This document shows positions 35,831 through 48,640 of a stretch of 64,000 bases of DNA, in pieces. How positions within the stretch are numbered: position 1 is the stretch's first letter; each line of letters opens with the position of its first letter. The position numbers were made by a program, and so were the translations under genes. Below the pieces are notes generated by a model. That model saw nothing but the letters and a program-made list of their open reading frames with translations. It made no database searches and was not told the DNA's origin. This DNA is from Neodontobutis hainanensis (lineage: Eukaryota > Chordata > Actinopteri > Gobiiformes > Odontobutidae): the NCBI GenBank assembly GCA_024349245.1, contig JALDNG010000021.1:2029001-2093000 (forward strand), in the 5' to 3' direction.

Positions 35831-37931
35831 TCTTCTAATCTTGCCTTTCTCTTGAAAACAAACAGTCTCTATTTCTCTAGACTATTCCTTTTGGCTTTGA
35901 CAGTTTTATTTTCAAAGTGTGGAAGGTTAGTTTTAATTCTGTCTCAGGTCCCAGTTGTCTTTGGGCATGGTCTCTGTTAATACGATATTGACAAAAGCGT
36001 TTCATTATCTAACTTCACAAAACTCTTTTCTTGTGGCTGTTGCTGGCTCCTAACGTTCTAAGAACCGTTGTTGTGTGTTGAGCCACATGTTGACAGACTG
36101 CTCCACGTCAAGGCTGTGACCCAGTTGCGAAAGGTGCGCCTCACATCTTTAATTCTCTCTGAACTCGACGCAGAGACGAATGAAAACACGCACAGACCTC
36201 GCTCTGATATTCTGCTGGGTCATATGTTCAAAGAACTTGATTCAAGAAGAGTAAGAAATTAATGATTGCCAACTGAGAATTACAAAAGATGAGTCAAAAA
36301 CTATAACAAGAGTATGTTTTTGCAGGAGGAGGTTGTTAGTACCCTTTTTTTTAGATATTATACTTTGTACTTTTAACGTTCAACATTCTTCAATAAAAAG
36401 GCTACATGTTTGGGAAAGCATTTGGGAAGATGACAACTATGCCTTATTCATCATACGGAGACAATAGTTGTTGCAAATTGGTTGCAAGAAGAACTGCTTT
36501 TGAAGATACATATTTAACATTTTACAAAGCAAAGTATTTTAATTGTGTATCAATCACTTACTGAGTGATCAACATCACACAGTAGTAGGTTTGTGGTCCT
36601 AATGTGCTGCTTGAATGGCCTACAAGCAGCAATCTGATGCATGTCCATTAGGAGATGGCAAGAGCGATGTAGGCAAAGAATCAGCTTTGGCCCAAAAGAA
36701 AACTAGCAGGTTTAGTGTTACCCTGCTGGAGTATCACAAGATTAAGTTTACAAACTCACAAAAATCCATCTTGAACTGCTCCAAGCAACGTATACATGTT
36801 TGATTGGCAACAACAACAGTCTCACAAGAAAAAGTAACGGGTTCAATGCAAGGTCTTTCTTAGAGTTTGAATCCTGAATCCTACGTGTCTGTTTAGATTT
36901 TTTAAACATATAATCTTGCCATTTTTAAAGCTGACCACAGACTTTAATGTTAGGCCTGATACTAAACTACATTGTTGCTCCAAGAACTGCCCCTTTTTTG
37001 AGGTTTAAGTAAAAAGGGTGAAGTCACATTAACTTTCATACAGTCTGATTTATTGTAGTCTTTCTAGTGCTGCACTTGAGTCGCGTCTTAGTCGTAAATA
37101 ATTTATCTTGTCCCACACCTTGATGTCTTAATGTTTTAAATCAAATCATTTCAAGACTACAACTACTTTATTTGCCCATACCATTGTTTCATCAGCTAAA
37201 AGGTTCATCTTTATTACAAACTATCCATTAAATAGTGAGAAACAGAGAGTGCTGAACTTAGAGAGAATATTTAGGGGAAGTATTCTCTCAGCATTGAGAA
37301 GAGAAAAAAAGGTAAAGGAACATACAGTATGTTGTTATGAAGACTGCATTTTAGCTTGTGTGTAAATGATGCCAGTTTAACAAACAAATGGACAATTTAT
37401 ACAGGCTGAGTAATAAATCAGAGTTAAAAATGATTACCAGGTTCCATTAACTTTTACTTTAAGAAACCTCTTAAAAAAATGTTCCAGTCTAATAGGTCTT
37501 TAAAGGTTCACGTTTCCGTGTTTACACTCATACGCATCTCTGCAACAGCGATGCCTTAGCCCCGCCTCTTCCTTAACCTGCATGCTCTAAACTCTTACAG
37601 TGCCACTAATAGGCCTGGCCTATGTACTACAGCGGTTTAGTGGTTTTGTGTTGAACCATGTGTGACACTGCTTTTCTGAAATGATGTTGTGTTTATGAAA
37701 GAATAACATTCCCTTCATCCCTGCGTGGATATAAAGCCTTAGACTCTGACTGTAATTAATATTATATCAGGTCTTGATCATGACTCTGTTGGAAGATAAC
37801 CCAACATATGAACTACTTTGTAAAATAAATTGCTGTAACAGTCAGGGATAATTTCCTTGCTACATATTTACCATCCAATTTTGAAAGCAAAAATCCAACT
37901 TGACCAAGTTTTTCCAATCTCCTGCTGCCTG

Positions 37932-37963
<32 letters not shown>

Positions 37964-38723
37964 TAAACAATCAACTCAGACTATAGTTGTGAAGCAATAC
38001 TCACTGCAGGCATCTTCTACACCAGCCCCTTGATATTTCCCAGAATCCCCCAAGGCTATTGTACGCATTAGCAGTCTGTCCAGCAGCCTTTTCTTTCAGC
38101 TGCCATGAATTATTTTACAGTACATTGGGTAGAAATTTGGCTTGTCCATCATCTATAGGCTTCAAGGTCATTTTGAGGAGAATACAAACCACTCATAAAA
38201 TTGTTCCATTAAGATTCTTAAAGTATAGTCCTTGTCCTTCCCCTTGCTTCGTTTTTGTTTTTCAGAGTGAAATAATACCCATGTTTGAAATGTATGAAGC
38301 TGCTTTCTTCATATACCTTTAACATGACTTGTCAAAAACATCTGTGATGCTACGGTTTGCCATAATAAGTCTGCCATTTGATCTATTTCCAACACAGCAA
38401 ACCCAGTGCAAAGTCTCCACTGCCTCTTTCGTACATGTCGTCTGGAGGATGTGAGGAGAACCACATCCAAACTTTCTTCTGACTTTTTCCACATTTGCAG
38501 AGAATGTCAACGAGAGACTACACAGGAGTTGAATGTGAGGGAAAAGTACAAAAAAGTTTGAACGTACTTTTAATCCCATGTCAGACTTTACAAAATTCAA
38601 CAGGATAAAGAAATAACTTTATTATTGTGAGTTTATTATCATCGAGTGTCATTAAAACAGCATGAAGTACCTTGTTGGCAAATCCAAATGCATAAATGTT
38701 ATTAAGACTACTATTACTAGACT
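35831..38723. other. Anonymous sequence
   Basis: No supported gene or repeat apart from the T-run at 37932-37959. Confidence 0.4.
37932..37959. repeat. 28-base poly-T run
   Basis: An uninterrupted run of T. It may be the poly-A end of a minus-strand retroelement, but no element body is recognisable beside it. Confidence 0.95.
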
Positions 38724-39177
38724 TTAAGAAATAAACTTGAGATTTAATTAAAAATGTTATGTAAACTGTACTTGACTCTCATATTATGAGATGTACTTTA
38801 TATTTCAGTCATTTTAGAGGAGACTCAGAGTCTACTCTTTTTTTACAGTTCAGTCTCTGTGGAACTGCTCAGAGGTGAAAAGCTGATGAGAAAGTGTTGA
38901 GAAAAAACACATGTGATGAAACGTCTTGTCTGTCTGGTCTCTGTCACTCATGTCTCAGATCCACTTATCTTTGTTTAAGGCTGGTTTCTAACACTTCAAA
39001 CAAAGCTTGATTGAATAAAAATAACATCAGGAAGTGGAGTAATCTATATTGAACACTATTAAATATAAATCAATCAATGTCTCCAAGTCCATATTGGGAA
39101 ATCAAGTAGTTTAGCAATTACTTAAAACAGTTACGTTAAACAAGTTGAAATAACATTTTTTATTAAATCTCAAGCCC
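38724..39177. mobile_element. Inverted-repeat element, family A, compact copy
   Basis: The left end reads ACTTGAGATTTAATTAAAAA then TGTTATGTAAACT. The reverse complement of the right end reads GCTTGAGATTTAATAAAAAA then TGTTATTTCAACTT. These form terminal inverted repeats of about 40 bp. The interior has the 'GAGACTCAGAGTCTACTC' and 'TTTACAGTTCAGTC' blocks of copy 1 and, inverted, the CTACTTGATTTCCCAATATG block. At about 450 bp it is the most compact copy and the best evidence that family A is a MITE-type DNA transposon. No transposase. Confidence 0.65.
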
Positions 39178-41729
39178 TGGTTTGGTGGTAAATGTACGCT
39201 TGTGGACCTGCTCTTTCATCTTTTACAGTTTAGTGAGTTTGAACAGAGACTAGTGAAGTTACTCTTTGATTCAAAAGTTCATCTATGAATGTTACAATAA
39301 GTTTCTGAAGTCAATTTGAGATTTTGGAAGAGTTCCAGCTGGGTTAATGTGATCATAAATAGAGGTAAGAAGAGGATGGTCCATCACACTAAATCTTTCC
39401 TCCTCTAGCACTTTGAACAATTCAGAATAAATCATGGCTGTAGAAGTCAGAGATGCAGACCAGTGGCCTTCTTTCATCCAAACATGACAACAACTTTTAC
39501 TTTTTTCAATAAAGGTCACTAGACCTTTACTTTTTGTAATGGGTTTATTTTACCCAAAGAGTTACAGTTGCTACAGATTGCTTTTAAGACTTTTTACTGG
39601 TGCTCTTCTGATGAATTATAGGATTTTCGAGTTCCATAAATAAAGCAGACGCCGTCCTACTCAACCTGTGACTCGGTGTGTTTTCTTGCTGTTAACACCG
39701 TCCCTTGGTGAGGTCCAGAGTTTACCCCCAAAATGATGTAACTGCATTAGGTGAGCTTTTAAAGTTCTTCCAGACAGCGCCTCAGCCATTAGTTTTGTTT
39801 AAAATGTCAGATGAAACTCGTGGGACATTTTCCCAAAGTCAGTAACTTTTCAGAAATTGCACCTACTTATGGACATTGTCTGCATCTGCACTCATGTGGA
39901 AACCCCACGTTGGACTGTTCATGTTTGTTATATTTGATTTGTGCTGATCTGGCCAAAAAGGTCCTTGTGGCATGATTATTATCAAATAAGTAAATTGTGA
40001 CTATGCTGACCATATTGTAAATGAAAACGGTGAGTTGAATGCCCCAGGCAAACTATGGAAAAGAAAGTTAAACAGTCAAAGAATGAAAACAAGGTGTTGC
40101 TGAAGCAGTGAAAGGAATAAAGATGATGGATGGATCAAAGGAACATGCCAGAGACCTGGGACATACATCTGTGTGGAGAATCAAAAATGCTTTTTAGGTT
40201 TTAGGGAAATCAGAAAGAATACATGTGCTAATGGATGCCACAGAGGAAGACTGGGACAATACGCAGAGGGAAAGGTTTGCAGGGCTAGAACACTGTCAAT
40301 AAAAGCACTGCAAAGCCACAGCAATCAAGCAGATAGAAGAAATGCAACATTATGGAAACTTAATAGCTTAAACCCCAGAAGAAGAAGAACACTCGATCTC
40401 ATTATAGTCCAATTAAAAGGAAATAACCTGAGTGGTTTGTGATTTTCTTTAAACCTGAGTTCAGGGACGACTGCTTTTCTGGTGTTAAATCAAAGTCAAT
40501 TTAAAGAAAATCAAGTTGTCAACGTGATTTGTAACTTTAGTTTGTCAGGTTTGTCACAGTTTGAATAAATGCTTCTGCTTCAGTTCACGCTCAGTTTCTA
40601 TCGACATGACTCAGAGGAACCGTGTGTTCAGACACTGCTGCTGCATTACCAATATTTTTATCTTTAAAGCAAACTGTTCAAAAATTTAAAAAAAGCTCAT
40701 GATTTTTGCTTGACTCTCGATGTGTATTTTATTATTATTAAAAAAAGACAATGTTTTATTATATCTGAAAAAAATTTAAAAACTGCATTATCACCCTTTC
40801 GCCAAAACAGAGGAAACCATGAGACAGCACAGTTCCCAGTTTCCCTAAGTCCCTTAAATAAACAGTCATAACTTTATAAAGTCCACCTGCATTGATTTAT
40901 GAGCCCCGCAGTGGAACAGGCCTAAAGTTCCCACAGATGCAGACTGGAACAAGACTTTTGATCAAGTAATTTATCAAAGCCTCGGGACATAAGAGAATTC
41001 TTTAGCAATAATTGAATCTGTGTTAGAATGCTTAAATCTGAGGCTTTGGTGTTTTTCATCAGCTTTGAGAGACAGCCACAAAGATGTTTTGTAATTGGAA
41101 AAGCTCTTTCTGGGTAATTAGACTTTGGTTTGGTGAAAAATTGCAAGTCGTCAAAAGGAAGATCTGGGGAGCTATTTGTACGGGAACGTTTAATGAGTTG
41201 TTTTGTGTTTATGATAGTTTAATTTCCACATTCATAAATGATTTAGAGACATTTGCTCAGCCTCTTCGAGTGAACTGTGTTGAAACGATAAAAAAACAGC
41301 ATGACAATCGCAAAATGAAAAAAAAAGTGTGTAATGGTGCAAAAGGAAATTAAATTTGGGCCAATCCAATAAATAGATTGCAGTCTGACATTCCCTATTA
41401 GACTTTTTGAATAAAAACATTTTTTTTGGAACAAGAGAACAAGACACATCGGGAGAAGATTTACAAAATGTGCAAAGACAGTGTGTTACTGGAAATGCTA
41501 CTGTTGTATTCAGTCCAGTTAATGCTAAGTTTAATGTTAAGACATTAGACTGACTTTGGTTATTAATCATTTACTTTGGGATGGTATGGTGTGGGTTGGG
41601 TCGGTTCTGGTGTGTAGAGTACCACTTTGGGGATGCCTCTGCTAAGGGTCCCAAGCAGGTTTGGCTTTGTGGCTTTGGAAAAGGTGGAACTAAACAATGC
41701 ATTCACCTGATTGGATGATACATAATCCT
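39178..41729. other. Anonymous sequence
   Basis: No supported gene. The region near 41580-41690 (TGGTATGGTGTGGGTTGGGT, then CCACTTTGGGGATGCCTC) may be a decayed end of a fish DNA transposon, but I cannot assign it. Confidence 0.35.
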
Positions 41730-42193
41730 AAACAAAACAAGTTTTGGTGATAAATGTCATTTTTCAAACAGGAAACATGCTAAATGTGTTTTTTTTTAAC
41801 ACAGCTGGTTTTAAACACTGTATTTATCGTTTACACTGCATTAAACACATTCAGGACCTGTGCCTCAAATATCAAGTCACTAAATTATAGGAAATTAACA
41901 CACCTCTATGAAGTTACTGTTCAGAAAGATGGGAATAAACTGAAAACAGTAAAATCTTTACTGCAGCAGCTGTACATTAACTTCATAGAGGTGTGTTAAT
42001 TTCCTATAATTTAGGGACTTTACAAAAAGGCACATGTTCTGAATGTGTTTAATGCAGTGTAAACAATAAATACAGTGTTTAAAACCACAAACAGCTGTTG
42101 CTGAAAAAAAAAAAAAACGCTAGCGGAAAAAGTACATCATTTAGATTGTTTTATGTTTAAAAATGACAATTATCACAAAACATTTCTGTTTAA
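41730..42193. mobile_element. Fold-back element with long inverted repeats
   Basis: The left arm (about 41730-41916) and the right arm (about 41978-42193) are inverted copies of each other around a 61-bp spacer. The innermost 37 bases (41880-41916 against 41978-42014) match perfectly. Outward, blocks such as GTTTACACTGCATTAAACAC and GTTTTAAACACTGTATTTAT also match, with indels between. The outermost recognisable match is 'TGATAAATGTCATTTTT' against its inverse near 42150-42175. No open frame or known transposon end is recognised. It is either a fold-back/MITE-type element or a local inverted duplication. Confidence 0.8.
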
Positions 42194-42248
42194 TGTTTTT
42201 CTTTTTGCTTCTTTGTTTTGCTCAAATCTTGTAAATTTTCTTTTATTC

Positions 42249-42311
42249 CTGTAAAGCACGTTGAGTTACCCAGTGTATGAATTGTGCTATAAAAATAAAA
42301 TTGCCTTGCCT
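42249..42311 (+). mobile_element. Retroelement 3' tail fragment
   Basis: The TGTAAAGCACGTTGAGTTAC block is followed by ATTGTGCTATAAAAATAAAA and a short TTGCCTTGCC end. It has the layout of fish SINE/LINE tails of the type AAAGCACTTTGA...GTGCTATATAAATAAA. It follows the fold-back element directly. Confidence 0.55.
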
Positions 42312-45300
42312 GTACATCCAGCCTCCTGCTGCTAAACACAAAGATGTTTTTTCTTTTATTATTAATTCTTAACAGTGCATCCAAGTCTGACTTTTTTTAA
42401 AGTCTGCTTCAAATACATTTTAAATCTCAAATAGAGACAGGACTTTTGTGGCAGTTTGATGAAATTGTTTCCGTATCTGGTGCCACTCTTCAGGACCCAG
42501 CAGAGTGGAAACATCTAAAGGACCTTTGTATTTATACGAGTGTCATGTATGAGAACGGTTTGACCTGAGGAAGATCTGTTAGGGATCAATCTGGATATGT
42601 GCCTTTTAAATTACAACCTTTAAAACACACAGACGACTGACAATAAATGTAATACACCTGCAGTGAAAAATGAGCTCTAGTTTGTTTGTCATAAGACTCA
42701 AGGCAGTGCTAAAACTACAGGCAAGGTTGAACCGCAATTAATGGAACAACAGACCCTTGGCCGACCTAACTACTTACCTACTTATTGCCTCCATATAGCT
42801 GCATAATTATAATAATTAGCTGCAGTGTATACTCTAAGAGCAATTAGGTTACACCAGCTTAAGGCTACAAGCTAAAAGTTGCATTTGCGTAAGCCTATAT
42901 TAAGCCAGACTTGTACCAAATGCCAGGAAATACAACTTGGAGGTCCCATAGTTATACATATATATTATAGGAGAAACATCAAATCACCCACTAATGTTCT
43001 CTATCCATTCACTTACAGCACACGCAGACAGTTGCCTTGTGGTATTTGGTGGTTAACGCTCTTTTACCCTGTGACAATACATTATAAGCCACTGCCAAAC
43101 TCTACACACAGCATCAGATTGAATGGTGAGGGGGGTGTTTCTGACTACTACTGCAATAGCACATAAAAGAAAATAGTATACCAACATTTTAAAATAATAT
43201 TCACTCAAACAAAAAGACTTTAACATATTCAGCAGGTAAAAACAACAAGAGAGTAAAGGAGGCTAACTGGATTCTCTTTCTGCTGGAAGTGATTGAGTGT
43301 GCTCACACCAGGTACTCTTTTCAGAAGAGGCAGTCTCGACAAACCATTTCCTCAGCTTGAGAATGAAAATACCGGTGCATACGAGAATAAATAGCATTCC
43401 TCATTTAGCGTGCCATCCTTGCAGCTGCTGAACTCGGTTTGACCCATGGGCTTTTTCTTGAGCTCAGCGGTGCTCCTTTGCGCTGCAGATAAAAGATGGA
43501 ATAATTACCTCACAAGAGTAGAAGTGTCTTTACGCTCTCAGGAAGGCATTTGACTCCATTTTATTTTTCTCACCGCTATAGTCACGGTTTATGTGGGAGT
43601 CTGGGTGTTCCAACCTGGTGTTGTTTTTCTTGTTTCTTGTTCATTATTCTTGAAAGAAGATGAAGTATCCACGCACAAACAAAGACATAAGTTTACCTGG
43701 GATAAGACTGAACTTAAATAAGGACAGATAAGGTTTTGGTGCTCTAACCCCAGCAGTGAATAATGTGTCATTAATAGTGTAGGGAGAGTAGAAGCAGACA
43801 ATAGGATTATCCCTCTGAAGTCTAGACACTGTGCTGGTGGATTTTTTGTGAGAGGAGACCTTTAGCTCAATGGGGCTGTCCATTGCTGCTTTGGGGAAAA
43901 GACTGCTAATGACTTGTTGCTGCTGAATAATAACAGTTGCCCACTGCTGAGGTGAAGATGGGAAGAGTTGAATGGGAAATGTGTGCTTCTGCCCACTGCT
44001 GAGCATTGGAGACTTGCAGTAATTTCCTGTTAGAGCTGCTCATTGCCTTTAGCGTCTATTTCTGTTAAGTTCAATGTGATGAGATGAGGTCCATGGACTC
44101 AAAGACGTGACAATGCAGCATCAGACCTTAACCCTTAAAAATAGGCCTCGGGTTTAAAGGGTTAAAAAAAGGGTTAGTGATGTAAATACTATATATTTCT
44201 TATATTTCTTATAGTTTATATCACTAATGGTGTTCATTAAATACATTTTTGAGTCTGCATTCTTCCTCCTGCGTCTGTGTCTTTTGCGCACATGCCCCTG
44301 GGGAAAAGTGCGCAGAGACGGTGCGCTGCAGCTGATTGGTCGAATTGAGCACATGACACCTCGTTTTAATCGTTAGGGCCAATAGAATCGAGGGAAACTG
44401 TTTATATCCTGGTCATTTGAACCTTGCTCTGATGTCACAGGGTCTAGACATAGAACTAACAAAGAAGGCACAACACATTACAGTATATAAAAGAAATTAA
44501 ATCTCTCTGGTCTTTTAATTTAATCCAAAACAAGAAAATTTAAAGCTAAGAATCTGTGAAAGAAGTTTTGTACAATGGACTTGTTTTAAATGTACATTTC
44601 AAGAGTTAAGAGTTCACTTTATTTAATCAAAACTATCTTACTACAACTTGAAGATTTGCCTCAAGCAATGAACTGAATTTAAAAGTAACCCAACATTTTC
44701 CCTTTCTCATAAGAAATCCATCAATAATGAGAAGACACCATTTTTATTGCAGATTTGTATTTCCTAATACCATCCACCTGCTTTAGAAGCTGGTTCTGAC
44801 CTCTTTTGAATAAAATCACGGTTAAACAAGCATTGCATCCAGATCCTATTTCTTTCTTTAAAATTCCCAGCACAGGCAGAGGGCTATATAACTTAATGGA
44901 TTCAATCAAGGGACGCATTCAAGTCATCCTGGAAAGATTAAAAAGAGGAACAGCTCCCAGATGCTACACACGCCAAGACTAACAAATAACATTAAATGAA
45001 ATGTTACATTTATTCAGGTTTGCTGGAGATAAATTGTACTACACAAAGTATTTCACAAACATGTAACGTGTCCTCGAGGTACAATGTAGAAAAAACTGAC
45101 GGTCTATATCTGCTACAATGTGCTTTTTGAAAAAAACAAAGCTTACATTTATTAGCATTAGTTTGTTGTTTAGAGGAATCTTTAATTTAAGGAGGACCAA
45201 AGCTAGATCAAACCCACTTAACTGGGACTGAAAACCCTGATTAAAACAGTACCGAAAAAGGACTAGACCATGATTAAACCAGGACCAAGCCAAGACTGAA

Positions 45301-45324
45301 ATAAGTACCGAAGCTGTGTGATTC
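42312..45324. other. Anonymous sequence
   Basis: No supported gene. A 120-residue minus frame at 43644-44006 has no domain. The stretch 44265-44350 is GC-richer and contains a CTGATTGGTCGA CCAAT-type motif, which alone is not enough to call a promoter. Confidence 0.4.
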
Positions 45325-45530
45325 TTTTACATTTACATTTACCTTTATCTGACGCTTTTATCCAAAGCGACTTACATTGTTCTACAGTAATTACCAGCGT
45401 TACAGCCACTTGAGGCAAGGTGGGTTAAGTGTCTTGCCCAAGGACACAACAACAGTATGAACTGTGGGGAGAGCGGGAATCGAACCAACTACCTTCGGGT
45501 TGAAAGATGACTGCTCTACCCACTGAGCTT
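45325..45530 (-). mobile_element. tRNA-derived SINE with UnaL2-type tail
   Basis: On the minus strand it has an A-box-like GCTCAGTGGGTAGAGC and a perfect B box (GGTTCGATTCC at 45486-45476). The body carries CCTTGGGCAAGACACTTAAC, and the tail has the CGCTTT/AAAGCG stem with a GGATA loop (45353-45369) and ends in TGTAAATGTAAA. It is the closest relative of the copy at 751-963. The first few bases of the tRNA-like head are missing. Confidence 0.9.
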
Positions 45531-46149
45531 ATGGTTTGTCTCAACTGTTTGCCCTCACACAAGCCTTCAGTAAGCTCCAGTCTTATCTCCGTATACAGCC
45601 TTTAGCATTGCATCCCGTCTGATAATGCTATGGTAATAAGGACCAAAATATGTGTGCTCACTTGGGAACTCATTCCCAAGTGCGGACGTTTCTTAGCACA
45701 CAGCTAAAAAAAAAAAAAAAAAACGTGTAATACAACTTAACAATACAGTTTTGATGTATGACAAATATCGTTTGTCACATCTCTGGGCTTCAAAGATAGT
45801 GTCACAGCGAGTCATGATCACAAAGCTATGTTCAGTTTTGTCATTGCTCTGGAAGTGACTCCATTACATTTGGCCTTTGCAGTTTGCATTTGTGCAATAT
45901 TAACAGGAAAGATAAAAACAGAAAATTGAAATGCGAACATAGAGAAAGCGGTCAATATTTTTCATTTGTGTTAGTATGAACATGCTCAGTATCAGCGCGG
46001 TGCTGATGTGACACTAAGAGCACTCTATCAACATGTTATTGGACAGATGCAAGTGGACCACCTACTGCGATCTACAAATTTATATTTCTCCTCTTCTGTC
46101 AGCCTCAAAACTGGTTTCCTGAAAGTTCCTGAAAATACTGTTGGATATA
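45531..46149. other. Anonymous sequence
   Basis: No supported gene. It contains an A-run at about 45706-45723 and a 10-bp-arm hairpin at 45659-45682. Confidence 0.4.
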
Positions 46150-46958
46150 TATCAGAATCATAATCAGAATTACTTTTATTCATCCCCAAGGGAAAATTAT
46201 TTTTGTTACAAACATGCAACCAACCAGTGCAAGAAAATAGATGTTTCTTTTAAAAGTAAATATAACTTAGACTATGATATCCCTACTAATCTTTTTACAT
46301 ATTCACATGAGACATATTCACATATTGCATATTCACATGATGTACAGTTTACAAGTTTACAAGTGGACTTAATATTGTACAGCAGGCAGGATATTGCACA
46401 GTGACTCTACAGAGGATTTACAGAGTTCAGAAGTTTGATGGTGACTGGCAGAAATGATTTCCTGTGTCTCTCGGTGGAGAATCGTGGCAGTGACAGTTAA
46501 CATCTAAACAAGCTCTTGCAGCTGACCAGTACTTTGTGGAGCAGGTGGGAGGGAAAGTCCAGAATAGTCCTGATTTTGGACAACATCCTCCTCTCCGACA
46601 CGACAGTCAGAGAGTCCAGCTCCTCCCCTACAACACGTCCAGCCTTCTTGATGAAGTTGTTGAGTTTAATAGTGTCCCTCACGCGCAGACTGCTGCCCCA
46701 GCAGACCACAGTGTACATGATGCATTGGCCATAGACTCGTAGAACATCCTGAATATATTTCTGCAGATGTCAAAGGACCTCAGCCGCCTCAGGCTCTGGT
46801 CCTTCTTGTAGACAGTGTCCACGTTCTTGCCACAGTCCAGTTTATTGTCCAAATACACACCCAGGTATTTGTACTCCTCCACCACGTCCACACTATCCCC
46901 CTGGATAGAGAGGGGGGTCACAGCAGCTTTAGGCCTCCTCAGGTCCACCACCACCATA
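46150..46958 (-). pseudogene. CR1/Rex1-type LINE, C-terminal part of ORF2 and 3' tail
   Basis: Two minus-strand frames give the region that follows the reverse transcriptase domain. In the first (46679-47017) I read VDLRRPKAAVTPLSIQGDSV, VVEEYKYLGVYLDNKLD and LRRLRSFDICRNIFRMFYES. In the second (46497-46718) I read VVCWGSSLRV, ELDSLTVVSERRMLSKIRTI and LVSCKSLF. A frameshift near 46715 separates them, and a few residues are missing before LRRLRSF. The 3' end runs out in TTGGGGATGAATAAAAGTAA followed by a TCTGATTATGA-type repeat. The catalytic domain is lost by 5' truncation. It is a dead copy. Confidence 0.85.
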
Positions 46959-48277
46959 TACAACCGAGATATATTTGAACGCAATAAAACAAAATCCATA
47001 ATAGTATATTCAGTCACATAGAGGTTTCATCATGCTGTAAGCTGACTGTAAGAATGAAGCCCCTGTCACAGAGTGCAGCTGCTACAGTCTCGTACATTTG
47101 CTACATGTCAAACTGTGTGACTTGAATCTGGCACAATCGGACTCTGATCTATGCCACGCACTTTAAGGCTAAGAAAAGAAATGGCTTGAGTTCTCAGTTT
47201 CAGAATGAACTGTGAATTTTTAGCTCCTACTGTTCTCATCAAACTTTCCTTTCCATACTTTGTGTGGTACTTTACATTTTTTTTATTGTTTGCTTAAGCT
47301 CAAGTCTCTTTTGTTTTGCTCTGGTCGGTGTTTTATTATTTAATCTTTTTTAAGATGAAGATACAGTTTAAGCATTCCTAAAGTGAAGAACATTTGCTCT
47401 GATTGGTCATAATGACCTGGCGACAGGTGGTTACTGAGCAGTTGTCATCCGGTCACCAGCAGGTCTAAGGACTTACTCACACTAGGCCCAAGCGCGTCGA
47501 ACCCGCTTGACTAGTGCTCGAGCACGGTTTGTTTAGGCCCTTCTGACCAGCTCACTGCTTGTCATGGAGAATGCAGTTGGATAAAATAAGTTTTAAGATA
47601 AGTTTTAACTGGCAGCCGACAAAACTTTCTGGGATTAAAGTCTAAAGCAGATAAATCTGATCTGGCTTTACCTTGTGGGTAATTCTAGTGATATCTGGCT
47701 GCATCAAAGGAAAAAGGCCTGCGGAGAAAGTGGAACAACTGTGAAGATAACTAATGAATGAAATAATAATGAAACTTAAAGAAAGGAGTTTTCTTTGAAT
47801 TTATCCAAAGCCCAGAGCAAAGAAGGCCCTCTTTTGAGATGTGTGGAAATTTCTTCCAACCATCTGCCGTCTCATTCAGCCTTTTGGCCGCTTTAGTGAA
47901 AGTGAAAGAGACAGCCACAAAGTAAGCCACAATCAAACGGTCAAGTGCCTCTTGACATTCTGGAAAAAATAAAATAAAGTGCTGGAGTCTAGTGTGTAAA
48001 TGACATCCTACACAAACTCTTTACACAAAGTGACAAAACAGAAAAAGGAGGCAGAAAAGGTGCTGTGAGAAACAAGAGGGGGACCTAGATAAAGATTTAG
48101 ACACTGGCTATTCTAGTTTTGAGGCATATACTTCTATATTCACATCTAATACTTATGAGCTTTGTATAGTGTCTGTCATCCCAGAACCTTTTTAGAAGTT
48201 AAGTATTTTTTCATCTTCATCAAATCAAACCAACTTTCAGCCTTTTTTAAATGTTCTGTTTAAAATGACCTGCCCTT
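46959..48277. other. Anonymous sequence
   Basis: No supported gene or repeat. Confidence 0.4.
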
Positions 48278-48640
48278 TTTTTTCTTTTCCTTTGGGGACT
48301 TCCCTTTAGGCGTCGCCACCAGTAAATCATCTGCCTCCATCTCCCCTTTACCTCTGCATCCTCTTCTCTCAAACCGACTTACCTTACCTCTCCATCTCTA
48401 CATCCATAAACCTCCTTTGGACTTTAACCAGCTCTAACCTCAACCTCCTTTGACCTGTATATTCCCTCTTCCTCCTCTGAACATGTCCAAACCAACTTCA
48501 ACTTTACCTCCAAAGCATCTGCCCCGAGCTGTCCTTCTGATGGACTCATTCCTGATCTTATCCATCCTAGTCCCTCCATCTTCAGCTCTGCTACCTCCAG
48601 TTTCTCCTCCTGTCTTTTTCTCAGTGTCACTCTATTTTTC
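48278..48640 (-). pseudogene. RTE-clade LINE, C-terminal fragment
   Basis: The minus frame at 48424-48681 contains TLRKRQEEKLEVAELKMEGL, which is the junction after the reverse transcriptase in fish RTE-type LINE proteins. The following part, degenerate and frameshifted, matches the order of that C terminus down to GGTGGCGACGCC and GGGAAGTCCCCAAAGGAAAAG near 48285-48325, which is the 3' end of this element class. The pyrimidine-rich look of the plus strand is explained by this and is not a separate feature. It is heavily 5'-truncated and dead. Confidence 0.75.

Noticed and set aside
37932..37959. Poly-A tail of a processed pseudogene on the minus strand
   Set aside because: No coding remains could be read beside the run on either side.
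40020..40442. Possible decayed coding region
   Set aside because: The composition looked slightly gene-like and the 89-residue frame is basic, but no motif from a known transposase, gag or host protein could be recognised.
43644..44006. 120-residue minus-strand open frame
   Set aside because: No domain or signal. The overlapping frames are of similar length, as expected by chance.
44265..44350. GC-richer patch with a CCAAT-type motif as a promoter
   Set aside because: A single ATTGG motif with no downstream exon, TATA box or CpG island of useful length is not enough.
46516..46742. Plus-strand open frames
   Set aside because: They are shadows of the minus-strand LINE ORF2 remains at 46497-47017.
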